NCBI RefSeq assembly: GCF_014698065.1
Contig: NZ_JACJSI010000069.1
Location: 1-36,354, forward strand
Direction: 5' to 3'
DNA length: 36,354 nt
Source of the DNA: Nostoc flagelliforme FACHB-838
GTDB lineage: Bacteria; Cyanobacteriota; Cyanobacteriia; Cyanobacteriales; Nostocaceae
Shown: positions 16,909-26,600 of the stretch, piece by piece
Numbering within the stretch: the stretch's first letter is position 1
Layout: each line of letters begins with the position of its first letter
The notes under the pieces: generated by a model
Database searches by the model: none
What the model saw: only the letters and a program-made list of their open reading frames with translations
What the model was told of the DNA's origin: nothing
Position numbers and translations under genes: made by a program

Positions 16909-17068
16909 GTAATGTTACCGAAGTAGTGCTGAGTGCCCGTCCTTATTTTAATCCTCTAGATTTTTTATCTATGGAGTTAAATAGCACGGGCTAAACGCCC
17001 CGCTACCGCTAACAGCACTCCTGAATGCCTGCACCGCCTTTGATGAAGTCAACTTAGTAGGAGATATA

Positions 17069-17257
17069 ATGACCCAAGTAATTGTAGGCGACAATGAACA
17101 CATTGAATCAGCCTTACGACGATTTAAGCGAGAAGTTTCCAAGGCTGGAATTTTTCCAGACATGAGAAAGCATCGTCATTTTGAAACACCTCTAGAAAAA
17201 CGCAAGCGCAAAGAAGTTGCCAAGCATAGGCAGAGTAAGAGAAGTTTTCGTAACTAA
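17069..17257 (+). CDS. rpsU: 30S ribosomal protein S21
   Basis: The 62-residue protein MTQVIVGDNEHIESALRRFK continues with the S21 signature (REVSKAGIFPDMRKHRHFET) and a strongly basic tail (KRKRKEVAKHRQSKRSFRN). S21 binds the platform of the small ribosomal subunit near the anti-Shine-Dalgarno region. The gene has a clear ribosome binding site (TAGGAGATATA before ATG). It follows the RRM gene in the same direction, an arrangement known in Anabaena, where the pair responds to cold. Confidence 0.96.
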   Translation: MTQVIVGDNEHIESALRRFKREVSKAGIFPDMRKHRHFETPLEKRKRKEVAKHRQSKRSFRN

Positions 17258-17441
17258 GAACTGACATACAGCAGAATTCAGGAATCAGAATTCAGGAGCA
17301 AAGCCAAAGACGCTCCGCCTGCGGTCAGAATGGGCTACACCCCGCTGCGCTAACAGAAGTAAAATAGGCTTTATACCTTGCTTTGAGACTTAGCTTGTGT
17401 ATTTCGCCTTTCTGGAAATCTGCTGTAAATATCAATGAATG

Positions 17442-17472
17442 CCCTCATAAAATCTATGAGGGTTTTCCTTTT
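17442..17472 (+). terminator. Rho-independent terminator after rpsU
   Basis: CCCTCATA (17442-17449) and TATGAGGG (17455-17462) form a perfect 8-bp stem with a 5-base loop, followed at once by TTTTCCTTTT. It lies 185 bases after rpsU and 70 bases before the kinase gene. In between are fragments of common repeats (GAATTCAGG type). Confidence 0.75.
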
Positions 17473-17540
17473 ACTTATTTTAAAAATCAGGAAACCTGAA
17501 GAAACGCTAAAATCAAGTCAGCCTTTGTATTGTAGCGGTT

Positions 17541-19301
17541 GTGTTCCACATCACTCAGAGGACGGTTCACTGCATAAATCCTGATTGTCAACGTCCTTAT
17601 CCTCAACCTTGGGGAAACAAATTTTGCAACAGCTGTGGCGCACCGCTAGAGTTGTTAGACCGCTATGTTCCACTTCAGCCCTTGGGATCGGGAGGATTTG
17701 CTCAAATATACACGGTTTGGGATGAAAAAACTCAAACCGAAAAAGTGCTGAAAGTGTTGGTAGAAGATTCACGAAAGGCGCTGGAATTATTTACCCAAGA
17801 AGCGGCGGTTTTATCTAGCTTGCAGCATCCAGGTGTCCCCCAAGTCGATGCCGATGGGTATTTTCACGTACAACTGTTTAATCCTAAACCACACCAACTG
17901 CCTTGTCTGATAATGGAAAAAATCAATGGGCGGACTTTAGAGGAGATATTAAAAAAGTTTCCTCAAGGGTGTCCAGAGGATTTGGTTTTAAACTGGTTTA
18001 CCCAAGTTGTACAGATTTTACAGGAATTACATAAACGTCAGATTCTGCACCGGGATATCAAACCTTCTAATTTAATGCTGGGCACTTCTGCGCCATCTGT
18101 AACCCCTCCTCAAGGGCAAATAGAGGGCGATCGCTTGGTATTAATTGATTTTGGTGGGGCGAAACAATTTAGTGCCTCTAAACTGCGTTCTCAGTCTAGT
18201 TCCACGCGATTATTTTCTTCTGGGTACAGTCCACCAGAACAAGTGACTGGAAGTATTGTCGGGCCAAGTGCCGATTTTTATGCCCTTGGTCGAACGATAA
18301 TTGAACTACTAACAGGCAAATACCCGCTAGAGTTGGAAGATCAGCAAACGGGGAAATTGCGCTGGCGAACTACGGTAAATGTTAACCCGCAACTAGCAGA
18401 TTTGCTGGATGAGATGGTGCAGGAGGATGTGCGATCGCGTCCAGCAAATGCAGCTATAATTCAAAAACGTTTGGCGAAGATTTCTCAACCATTACCGCCA
18501 CCAGGGTTGTTTTCCCAACAGCGAAACAAGATTAAGCAAGCTTCAACCCAAGCTTCCCAGAGATTTACACTGCTAACACAAGCTATCGAACAAATTTTGG
18601 CTAACTTTAGCCAAGGTGTAACTAAAACCATTATTTTTATTGCTCAGACAATCATCAAAATTTTCCGAGCTTGTTTGGCGATGATTTGGGCGATAATTCT
18701 GAGTAGTATCGGCGCTTGTTTTGGGGCGATCGCTGGTTTTATTTTGGCCTATCGTACCAGCTTGGGGCGTCAGGTTGTGGAATTTATTGGAAGTCAGCTA
18801 AACCAATTAGTGCCAAATACTCAACCCATCTTCGGGGCAGATATTTTGGTATTCGTTGCAGCCGGGTGGGGAACCGCTTGGGGACTGACAGCATCCGGGT
18901 GTTTTGGTCAACGGCGGCGGTTTTTAGTGGCATCCCTGATGGGTATGATTAGCTATGGCTTCGGCTGGTTGATTTTGCAATTAATCACACCAAAAGATAG
19001 TGGTGAGGGTTTAGTGGCAGTGATTTTAGTAGCAGTTTGCCTACTCACCTTGAGCTTAGGACTTCGCAGCCATCATATAGTGTACGCTGTGTTCTCGGCC
19101 TTTGGCAGTGCGATCGCCTATGCCATTTTGATTCTTTTGAGGTTAGCACCTCCGATCTTCCAATTTACCAGTCAACCAGGTTGGTCAGAGTTATATTCGC
19201 CTCTGACCTTTTTTGGTTCTGTAGGCTTCTTTATCAGCTTCTGGTTAGGAGTAAGTTACTACCTAATTGTCCCTGGATTGCGTCTTCTGGGATGGCGGTG
19301 A
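17541..19301 (+). CDS. Serine/threonine protein kinase with N-terminal zinc ribbon and C-terminal membrane domain
   Basis: The 586-residue protein begins at a GTG. It carries a small zinc ribbon with Cys11, Cys16, Cys29 and Cys32 (CINPDC, then FCNSCG). The Hanks-type kinase domain (about 42-310) has the glycine loop LGSGGFAQIY, the VLK lysine, HRDIKPSNLM near residue 170, IDFGGAKQF near 200 and GYSPPEQ. From about residue 360 a series of hydrophobic segments (for example TIIFIAQTIIKIFRACLAMI and SIGACFGAIAGFILAYRTS) anchors it in the membrane. This fits the large family of cyanobacterial membrane Ser/Thr kinases with a double-cysteine ribbon. All catalytic residues look intact, so it should be active. 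The substrate is unknown and no partner gene is adjacent. Confidence 0.9.
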   Translation: MFHITQRTVHCINPDCQRPYPQPWGNKFCNSCGAPLELLDRYVPLQPLGSGGFAQIYTVWDEKTQTEKVLKVLVEDSRKALELFTQEAAVLSSLQHPGVPQVDADGYFHVQLFNPKPHQLPCLIMEKINGRTLEEILKKFPQGCPEDLVLNWFTQVVQILQELHKRQILHRDIKPSNLMLGTSAPSVTPPQGQIEGDRLVLIDFGGAKQFSASKLRSQSSSTRLFSSGYSPPEQVTGSIVGPSADFYALGRTIIELLTGKYPLELEDQQTGKLRWRTTVNVNPQLADLLDEMVQEDVRSRPANAAIIQKRLAKISQPLPPPGLFSQQRNKIKQASTQASQRFTLLTQAIEQILANFSQGVTKTIIFIAQTIIKIFRACLAMIWAIILSSIGACFGAIAGFILAYRTSLGRQVVEFIGSQLNQLVPNTQPIFGADILVFVAAGWGTAWGLTASGCFGQRRRFLVASLMGMISYGFGWLILQLITPKDSGEGLVAVILVAVCLLTLSLGLRSHHIVYAVFSAFGSAIAYAILILLRLAPPIFQFTSQPGWSELYSPLTFFGSVGFFISFWLGVSYYLIVPGLRLLGWR

Positions 19302-19351
19302 GGGAGGTAGGGGAGGCAGAGGAAGAATTAATGCCCAATGCCCAAAAACAA

Positions 19352-19390
19352 GATCCCCCTAGTCGCATTTTTCATCGCGCTAGGGGGATC
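19352..19390. terminator. Stem-loop after the kinase gene
   Basis: GATCCCCCTAG (19352-19362) and CTAGGGGGATC (19380-19390) form a perfect 11-bp stem. It lies 50 bases after the kinase stop. There is no T-run, and the GATCCCCCT arms match a repeat inside the element at 4828-4997, so it may be a repeat remnant that also acts as a terminator. Confidence 0.5.
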
Positions 19391-19611
19391 ACATATGTGG
19401 TAGTCTATAATTGGTTCGGTATAGTTGCTTACGAACTCGATTCTATAGCTTATATTTCAGTTTGAGTAGTCTTACAATTAGAATTTATAGTATTTTTACA
19501 CCTTCTTAATGAATGCTTCATCCCTGTTCTTCCTTAGAGCAGCGGTATATGTAACTATGACAGTACGTGATGTGCGTGACTTGTCATTTTTGCAAATATT
19601 CAGTAAAAAAT

Positions 19612-20175
19612 ATGAAACTTAAGATTGTTGCTACTGTCGCCTTGTTAGCTTGTTTCGGGTTTGCACAGCAGGCTGTTGCATTAAATCAGCTAGACTTGGA
19701 TCAGTTGAAGGCAACAAGTACCTGTCCTCGGTGTAATTTAAGTGGTGCTGACCTAACTGAACTGAATCTCAGTGGAGCAAATTTACGAGGGGCTGACTTG
19801 AGCGGCGCTACATTATCTCAAGCTAATCTTACGAATGCCGATCTCACTGGTGCAAATTTAGAAGGTGCGATTCTGAATACAGTAAATCTTAGTGGTGCTT
19901 CTTTAACAGGAGCAAATTTAAAATCAGCATCCCTGGAAAATGCCGATTTATCTTATGCCGGTTTCATCAGCGCCAATTTGGAAGCAGCAAACTTAAAAGA
20001 TGCCAAATTGCAGTTTACTAATTTTCGGGGGGCTAACTTCCGACTAACAACTCTAGCTAATGGTGTCGTCACCTCCGACAAACCTTATGGCTGGTCATTA
20101 GAGCGTCAAAATGCCAGAGAATGTAACGAGTTCAAATCCGAAAATACTTTAGGCACAACCTGCTATTCAAAATAA
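19612..20175 (+). CDS. Exported pentapeptide-repeat protein
   Basis: The start is placed at the ATG at 19612, giving 187 residues with a clean signal peptide (MKLKIVATVALLACFGFAQQ, cleaved after AVA). The frame extends to 19567 but the added residues are not signal-like. From about residue 40 the protein consists of A(D/N)LxX pentapeptide repeats (NLSGADLTELNLSGANLRGA and so on, about 20 units), which fold as a right-handed square beta-helix. A CPRC motif precedes the repeats and two more Cys lie in the C-terminal tail (RECNEF, TTCYSK), suggesting disulfides in the periplasm or lumen. Such proteins are numerous in cyanobacteria and mostly of unknown function. Confidence 0.88.
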   Translation: MKLKIVATVALLACFGFAQQAVALNQLDLDQLKATSTCPRCNLSGADLTELNLSGANLRGADLSGATLSQANLTNADLTGANLEGAILNTVNLSGASLTGANLKSASLENADLSYAGFISANLEAANLKDAKLQFTNFRGANFRLTTLANGVVTSDKPYGWSLERQNARECNEFKSENTLGTTCYSK

Positions 20176-20215
20176 ATTGGAGCATGGGGCATGGGGCATT
20201 TCAAACCTTCCGCAC

Positions 20216-20695
20216 CTACAACTTTTTGAAGTATCTGGCGATTGGTAACAGCCCAAAACCCAGCTTTTGATATGTACAACGTGCCGGGGCATGGCCAGGA
20301 TCGCCTCCAGTCTCGACCATAGCGACGGACATCCCAGCAACTTTCATCCAATCAAGAGTGAATTCAATGAGAGCGGTGCCAATGCCTCGACGTTGATAGT
20401 CTGGATCGACGGCGATCATGTAAATTTCTCCCAAGCTGCTCTGTAAGTCGAGTTTCACAGCTATAAAGCCCACGGTTGAACCAGAGTCGATTGCAACCCA
20501 TACCTTTGTGTCCGCTGCTGCACAAACTCCCTCGACAGCCTTTTGCTGGCTTACACGCCAATCGGTGGGATAGAGTTCCCGGTACACGTCAAGGTCAATC
20601 GCTTTCTGAATCGAATCAAAAACCGGAGTCCATGCGCGAAGCGAAAGACGAATGACGGCATCAAGTTGATGGGGGTCGTATGGTTCAATTCGCAT
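20216..20695 (-). CDS. GNAT family N-acetyltransferase
   Basis: This 159-residue protein has the GNAT fold. The acetyl-CoA binding motif A is IAVDPDYQRRGIGTALIEF (about 94-112), preceded by the strand GEIYMI. The C-terminus YQKLGFGLLPIARYFKKL is the usual motif B region. The N-terminus (MRIEPYDPHQLDAVIRLSLR) suits this family. The frame reaches a TTG at 20719, but the ATG at 20695 is preferred. It converges on the pentapeptide gene with only 40 bases between stops. The substrate is unknown. Confidence 0.88.
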   Translation of the reverse strand: MRIEPYDPHQLDAVIRLSLRAWTPVFDSIQKAIDLDVYRELYPTDWRVSQQKAVEGVCAAADTKVWVAIDSGSTVGFIAVKLDLQSSLGEIYMIAVDPDYQRRGIGTALIEFTLDWMKVAGMSVAMVETGGDPGHAPARCTYQKLGFGLLPIARYFKKL

Positions 20696-20998
20696 TTGAG
20701 TAAAGCAACTTAAAGTCAAAGCCTACTCTCATACAATAAAATAACTTTGCAAGAGGTCTAAGTAAGTCGGCACAATAAAAGTAAACTATGTGAAGAAAAG
20801 TAAACAAGGTTAAAACCCTCTTTCCCCCTGCTCCCTGCCTTATCCCAACGATAATTATTTACGCCGACCTACTTATTAATTTTTTCCCTGTTTCCCCTGC
20901 CTCCTTTGCTTGTTATTAACTATCCTTGTATAGCAAAAGCATTTTGTTTGTTAACAGTTCTTTATCATGGGAAAAAAGCCTATAGATTAATAAAATCG

Positions 20999-22183
20999 AT
21001 GCTTACTCGTATTAAAGACTTAGCAACAAAACTAGCGCCTCGTTTAATTGAAATTCGCCGTCACATCCACTCTCACCCTGAACTCAGCGGTCAGGAGTAC
21101 CAAACAGCGGCTTTTGTAGCTGGTGTTTTGTCTTCCAGTGGTCTGCACGTACAAGAAGGAGTTGGTAAAACGGGCGTTATTGGAGAACTCCAAGGCACTA
21201 GCCAAAATGACCGTTTATTGGCAATTCGCACTGATATGGATGCCTTGCCAATTCAAGAGGGCACTAATTTGGAATATGCCTCTCGCGCAGATGGTATTAT
21301 GCACGCGTGCGGTCACGATGTCCACACCACCGTGGGGTTAGGAACGGCAATGGTGCTGTCCCAAGTGGCTGAGGAGTTGGGTGGAAAAGTGCGATTTTTA
21401 TTTCAGCCAGCCGAGGAGATTGCTCAAGGGGCAAGCTGGATGGTGAAAGATGGGGCAATGGAAAATGTCTCGGCTTTATTAGGGGTTCATGTTTTCCCTT
21501 CTATACCCGCAGGATCTATTGGTGTGCGTTACGGGGCATTAACAGCCGCCGCTGATGATTTAGAAATTCTGATTATGGGAGAATCTGGGCATGGGGCGCG
21601 TCCCCATGAGGCGATTGATGCGATTTGGATTGCTTGCCAAGCCATTACTGCGCTGCAACAAGCCATCAGCCGGACACAGAATCCGTTGCGCCCTGTAGTA
21701 TTGAGCATCGGGAAGATTAATGGTGGCAGAGCGCCGAATATAATTGCTGATAAAGTGCAGTTATTGGGAACCGTGCGATCGCTCCATCCCGAAACCCGTG
21801 CCCATCTACCCAACTGGATTGAAAATATTGTAGCTAATGTTTGCCATACCTACGGGGCAAAATATCAAGTCAATTATCGCCAGGGTGTACCTAGCGTCCA
21901 AAATGATTACGCCTTGACGCAATTGTTGCAATCAGCCGCAGAAGAAGCTTGGAGTAGCGATCGCGTTCAAGTCTTACCCGAACCTTCCCTTGGTGCTGAA
22001 GATTTTTCTATGTATTTAGAACACGTCCCCGGTTCTATGTTTCGCTTGGGTGTAGGCTATAAAGAAAGAATTATTAATCACCCATTACACCATCCCCAAT
22101 TTGAAGTTGATGAATCTGCAATTATCACCGGGGTGGTAACTATGGCGTATACCGCTTATAAATACTGTCAGCAAAATTCGTAA
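20999..22183 (+). CDS. M20 family metallo-amidohydrolase (hippurate/IAA-amino acid hydrolase type)
   Basis: The 394-residue enzyme starts at the ATG at 20999 (MLTRIKDLATKLAPRLIEIR). The frame extends upstream to 20906, but those residues match nothing in the family. It has the dinuclear metal site motifs of M20D: RTDMDALPI, HACGHDVHTT (about 102-111), QPAEE (about 137-141), and the late HPLHHPQFEVDE. The dimerisation (lid) domain lies between (SGHGARPHEAIDAI onward). Family members cleave N-acyl or aromatic amides of amino acids, such as hippurate, indole-acetyl-amino acids or N-acetyl-diaminopimelate. The substrate cannot be decided here. A strong terminator follows. Confidence 0.9.
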   Translation: MLTRIKDLATKLAPRLIEIRRHIHSHPELSGQEYQTAAFVAGVLSSSGLHVQEGVGKTGVIGELQGTSQNDRLLAIRTDMDALPIQEGTNLEYASRADGIMHACGHDVHTTVGLGTAMVLSQVAEELGGKVRFLFQPAEEIAQGASWMVKDGAMENVSALLGVHVFPSIPAGSIGVRYGALTAAADDLEILIMGESGHGARPHEAIDAIWIACQAITALQQAISRTQNPLRPVVLSIGKINGGRAPNIIADKVQLLGTVRSLHPETRAHLPNWIENIVANVCHTYGAKYQVNYRQGVPSVQNDYALTQLLQSAAEEAWSSDRVQVLPEPSLGAEDFSMYLEHVPGSMFRLGVGYKERIINHPLHHPQFEVDESAIITGVVTMAYTAYKYCQQNS

Positions 22184-22185
22184 AC

Positions 22186-22219
22186 AAAAACTCCCAGCAG
22201 ATAAACGCTGGGAGTTTTT
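22186..22219. terminator. Bidirectional rho-independent terminator
   Basis: AAAAACTCCCAGC (22186-22198) and GCTGGGAGTTTTT (22207-22219) form a perfect stem with an 8-base loop, and T-runs end it in both directions. It serves the M20 hydrolase gene and the convergent hemerythrin-domain gene. Confidence 0.9.
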
Positions 22220-22268
22220 GTTTAACTAACCTTTTTTAGCTAGCGGATATTGAAAGCCCGAAAGCATT

Positions 22269-23321
22269 CTACGCTTTCGATTCGGTAACAACACCCAGTT
22301 TTTCTTGAATTCTGGTCTTAGCGGCTTTGAATTCGGTAGCCAGTTGCTCACTTTGATCGCTGCTCAAGTTGTTACGAATAGCAGCAAACATTGTGCTTTC
22401 TTCTTGACGAATGTGGTCGCCAACAGCTTCCATTAGCTTTCTAATTTGATCTTTGAATTCAGATGAAGAAGGGCTGATAGCTTTAATTTGCTCTAAAACG
22501 CGCTTCATTTCAGCTTGTTCGTCAAACAGTTCTTGGGTGTCATCTTGACCGTAGAAAGGACGTACTCTTGGATAAACTACTTCCTCTTCAGCTTCAGCGT
22601 GAGCAGTTAAATCCTTGTAAATTTGACCGAAGTACTCTTGGATCTTCTGTGGATTGTCGCTTTGCAGTAGTTCGGTGAACAAGGTATTTACCTTGTTGTG
22701 ATCCAAGCGGATGACATCTTGGATATTCAGATCGCTTTTGTCGCTGGTTTGGGTGACAGCGCTACCTACTACACCACTGACTGCGGCCATAGCGTCTTGA
22801 ACACGCGCCCAAATTCCTTGATCTGCATCTTGTCCAGTCAATTCACGAACACCTAGAATTTCCAAAACGCCTTTGAGTTGTTCTTGGTGAGCGCGGTTCT
22901 CAAAGTTAATTGTATTCAAGGGCCCGATCGCTAGCAACACATCAGCGCCAACTTTTTGAGCAGCTTTGTGAACTATCAAGCCACTCATTACTACTTGATG
23001 TTTCAGCAATTCATGCTGAGAGACTTTCTCATACAGGCTTAACTCAGAACCTTTGAACAATTCGCGAGCTTTTTCAATGAATTGTGTAACATTTTGTTTG
23101 GGTTCAGCCTGAATGCCATACTGACCAATTACAGTTTCCAGAATGCCAAGATTTTTTTCGTCATCCTTGATGAAATTCCGAATGCGATCAGCAATTTCTG
23201 CGTCTAGTCCTTGCGTCAAAAGTGATTGCTCATTTTCGATGACCAACTGTTGGAGGGCTTTAAGACTTGCAAGTTTTACAGCAATAGCATTGCGTTTCGT
23301 ATCATCTAAAGTAGTTACCAT
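22269..23321 (-). CDS. Hemerythrin (HHE) domain protein with N-terminal helical bundle
   Basis: The start is the ATG at 23321 (MVTTLDDTKRNAIAVK), with a strong GAGGAGA ribosome site 7 bases before it; the frame extends further upstream, but that part looks like leader. The 350-residue protein has two parts. Residues 1-185 are all-helical (QQLVIENEQSLLTQG, then ELSLYEKVSQHELLKHQVV) and look ferritin-like. From about 205 to 345 there is a hemerythrin-like domain with VIRLDHNKVNTLF, AHAEAEEEVVYPRV, and VGDHIRQEESTMF, the His and Glu ligands of a di-iron site. Such proteins bind oxygen, NO or iron; in cyanobacteria they are linked to stress and iron handling by inference only. Confidence 0.88.
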   Translation of the reverse strand: MVTTLDDTKRNAIAVKLASLKALQQLVIENEQSLLTQGLDAEIADRIRNFIKDDEKNLGILETVIGQYGIQAEPKQNVTQFIEKARELFKGSELSLYEKVSQHELLKHQVVMSGLIVHKAAQKVGADVLLAIGPLNTINFENRAHQEQLKGVLEILGVRELTGQDADQGIWARVQDAMAAVSGVVGSAVTQTSDKSDLNIQDVIRLDHNKVNTLFTELLQSDNPQKIQEYFGQIYKDLTAHAEAEEEVVYPRVRPFYGQDDTQELFDEQAEMKRVLEQIKAISPSSSEFKDQIRKLMEAVGDHIRQEESTMFAAIRNNLSSDQSEQLATEFKAAKTRIQEKLGVVTESKA

Positions 23322-23594
23322 CCGTGTTCTCCTCGGCAAAGTGTTCATAATTCTTACTTGATATAACCTTGACACAGAGACTAGGGAGATTCCATCTTTC
23401 TTTTGAGCGATCGCGTTCATAACTCTGGGTAGAGAAACACAAACTTTCGTTACAATTTCTGTTTTTATACTTTTAGATAGATAATATTTAAATCTGCATT
23501 ATATACCCAGGTGGATAATATTTTAAGTAATAAATACTAACTTTATAAAACATTTGGATATTCTGTACATTGGCGCATGAATAAGCGGGTTTAA

Positions 23595-23627
23595 GACTCC
23601 TATCAAATCTATAATTTTGTAGGAGTC
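23595..23627. terminator. Weak stem-loop after the guanidine carboxylase gene
   Basis: GACTCCTA (23595-23602) and TAGGAGTC (23620-23627) form an 8-bp stem with a 17-base loop, about 60 bases after the end of the minus-strand carboxylase gene. There is no T-run. It is the only hairpin before the hemerythrin gene, so it is a tentative operon end. Confidence 0.35.
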
Positions 23628-23685
23628 AAAACGCTTTGTGCGAACGTCAGCCTCAACTTTTAGAAACACTACTAAAATTTGGCGA

Positions 23686-26600
23686 TCATGCTTCTCCTCG
23701 GATGATCGCTAATACCTGCCCGGCGGTGACGAGTTGCCCTGGTTCACAGAGGACTTCTACAACGGTTCCGGGATCATCCGGTAACAGAGTCATTTCTTGT
23801 TTCATTGCTTCCAAAATAATTACACTCGTGTCTTCGGTGATGCGATCGCCCACTTTGATTAATACCTGCCAGACGTTTGCCATCGTTGGGGCGATCAGGG
23901 CGTAGCAATCATCGGGAATAGTCGTTACATCTGCGGGTGGGAGATCGGGGGCGATGAGGGTGCTTTCATCTTGGGCTGTTGTCCAGCGATCGCGTTCTTC
24001 TCGAAAAGCAATTCGCTGACGGGTTTGGAATGTCGTCGCCTCTTGAGCAATTTCCTGTAAAAACTGTTGATAGTCGCGGAATTTAAACGTGGTTTCTTCA
24101 ATTTTGAGTTTGAATTTGCCTTCAATAAAATCCTCTTGATGGCGCATTAGTTCTTCGTGAGAAACTGGATAAAAGCGAATTTGATCGAAGAATCGCAACA
24201 GCCAAGGTTTGCCATCTTTAAAATCTGTGGTTTGTTTGTAGCGATTCCACATCTGTACGGTGCGTCCGACAAACTGATAGCCACCCGGTCCCTCCATGCC
24301 ATAAACGCAGAGATATGCACCACCGATGCCGACTGCATTCTCAGGAGTCCAGGTACGGGCGGGATTATATTTTGTGGTGACAAGGCGATGACGGGGATCG
24401 AGGGGTACTGCTACTGGCGCACCGAGATAAACATCACCTAAACCCATCACCAAATAACTGGCATTAAAAACAATTTTTTTGACTTCTGCAATGCTGCCCA
24501 GTCCATTAATCCGCCGAATAAATTCAATATTGCTAGGACACCAAGGTGCATCTTTTCGCACCGATTGCATATATTTTTGAATGGCGAGTTGAGTTGATTC
24601 GTCATCCCAAGACAGTGGTAAATGTACAATACGAGTCGGCACTTCTAAGTTAGAAATATCTGGTAGATGAGATTCGATATTTTGTAATGCAGCAACTAAA
24701 TTTGATTGGGAAATGACGCGGCTATCGTAGTGAATTTGTAGCGATCGCATTCCCGGCGTTAATTCTAAAATCCCATCAATGGGGTTGGTTTGCAAATAAA
24801 CCATTAACTCATGTACCCGGAAACGCAACTTCAAATCCAGCACTAAATCTCCGTATTCAATCAGCAAGTATTTATCACTAGCTTGGCGGTAAATAACGGC
24901 AATTTGCTGATCATCTGCGGGAATTTCTGCGACAATTGCGCGATTTTCGGAGCCGTCAGCCATTACAACCATCGATTCTCCCACTTGTAGCCTTTGGATT
25001 TGCCGATCCAACTGCAATTCTTGGTACAATGCTTGGTCAAAGGTGAGGCGATGGAATTGAATCGTATTCCCTGGTTTTAGTTGCCCAATTTTCCAGAGTT
25101 GTGCTGCTGCGATCGCAGCAGGACAGACAAAGCCTCCCAAACTCGGCCCATCCAAACCCAGAATAATCGGCATATCTCCGGTGAAATCAACTGTACCAAC
25201 GGCATAAGCATTGTCATGAATATTGGAAGGATGTAGCCCCGCTTCACCGCCATCTTTCCGCGCCCAGGTTGGTTTTGGCCCAATCAACCTAATTCCGGTT
25301 CGCGCTGAGTTGTAATGCACTTCCCAATGAGTACTGAAAAAAGTCTCAATGTCTTCATCGGTGAAGAAATCCGGCGCACCATGAGGGCCATACAAAACGC
25401 CAATTTCCCAATGATTTGAGTAGCTGGGAATCAATTCGGGAGAAATGGGTTGCGGTTCTTGAGACGCAAAGGGATACAATTTGAGGACATCGCCCACCTG
25501 TAAGGCTCTGCCGCCATGTCCGCCAAACGCACCCAAGGTAAAAGTTGCTTTACTGCCTAAATAATCGGGTACATCAAACCCGCCTTGCACACTAATATAG
25601 GTGCGGAAACCATTACCTTGAATGTTACCTAACCGTAGCGTACTCCCAGCTTTTACCGAAACTGCCGTCCAATAGGGAATCGGTTGTTTATCTAAAGTAG
25701 CTTTCATCGGCGCTCCCGTGAGGCAAATCACGGTGTCGCAATTGAAGCGCAAAGCGGGGCCAGATAGGGTACATTCCAACCCGGCTGCTGATTCTGAATT
25801 ACCTAAAATCCGGTTGCCCAACCGAAACGCTAAAGAATCCATTGGGCCAGAGGGTGGTACGCCGATATTCCAGTAGCCTACCCGTCCCGGATAATCTTGA
25901 ATGGTGGTCATCGTCCCTGGAACTAGCACATCGATTGTATTCGGGCGATAAGTAAAGCTATTGGTAAATTTTGTGGTAATATTGCCTTCAACAAACGTCG
26001 AATCGGCAATAATTTGGCGCAAGTATTCCAAATTGGTTTCAATGCCATCGATGCGAGATTGAGCAAGGGCATTTTGGAGAATAGCGATCGCATCTTCTCT
26101 TGAGTGTCCATGCACAATTACCTTTGCCAACAATGGATCGTAAAACGGCGACACTTTTGTGCCAGTAGCAATCCAAGTATCACAGCGAATACCAGAAGCA
26201 AATTGCACTTGAGTTAACTCACCCGAACTCGGCTGAAAATTTTTATTGGCATCTTCGGCATAAACCCGCACCTGAATCGAATGTCCTTGCGGTTGATACT
26301 GGTAGGATGCCAACTCCAGCGACTCACCTGCCGCCTGACGCACCATCCACTCTACTAAATCCACGCCTGTAATAGCTTCTGTTACGCCATGTTCCACCTG
26401 TAAGCGGGTATTCACCTCTAAGAAGTAGAACTGTTGACTATCCACATCGTAGATAAACTCAACCGTACCAGCCGATTGATAGCGAATCTCCTCACCGAGT
26501 TTAACGGCAGACTCATACAAGCGCTGCCGGAGAGCATCATTAATATTCGGTGCAGGGGCTTCTTCAATCACTTTTTGATTGCGCCGTTGGGTTGAACAAT

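Noticed and set aside
19037..19465. 142-codon frame overlapping the kinase 3' end
   Set aside because: It overlaps the well-supported kinase membrane region in another frame and has no recognisable domain.
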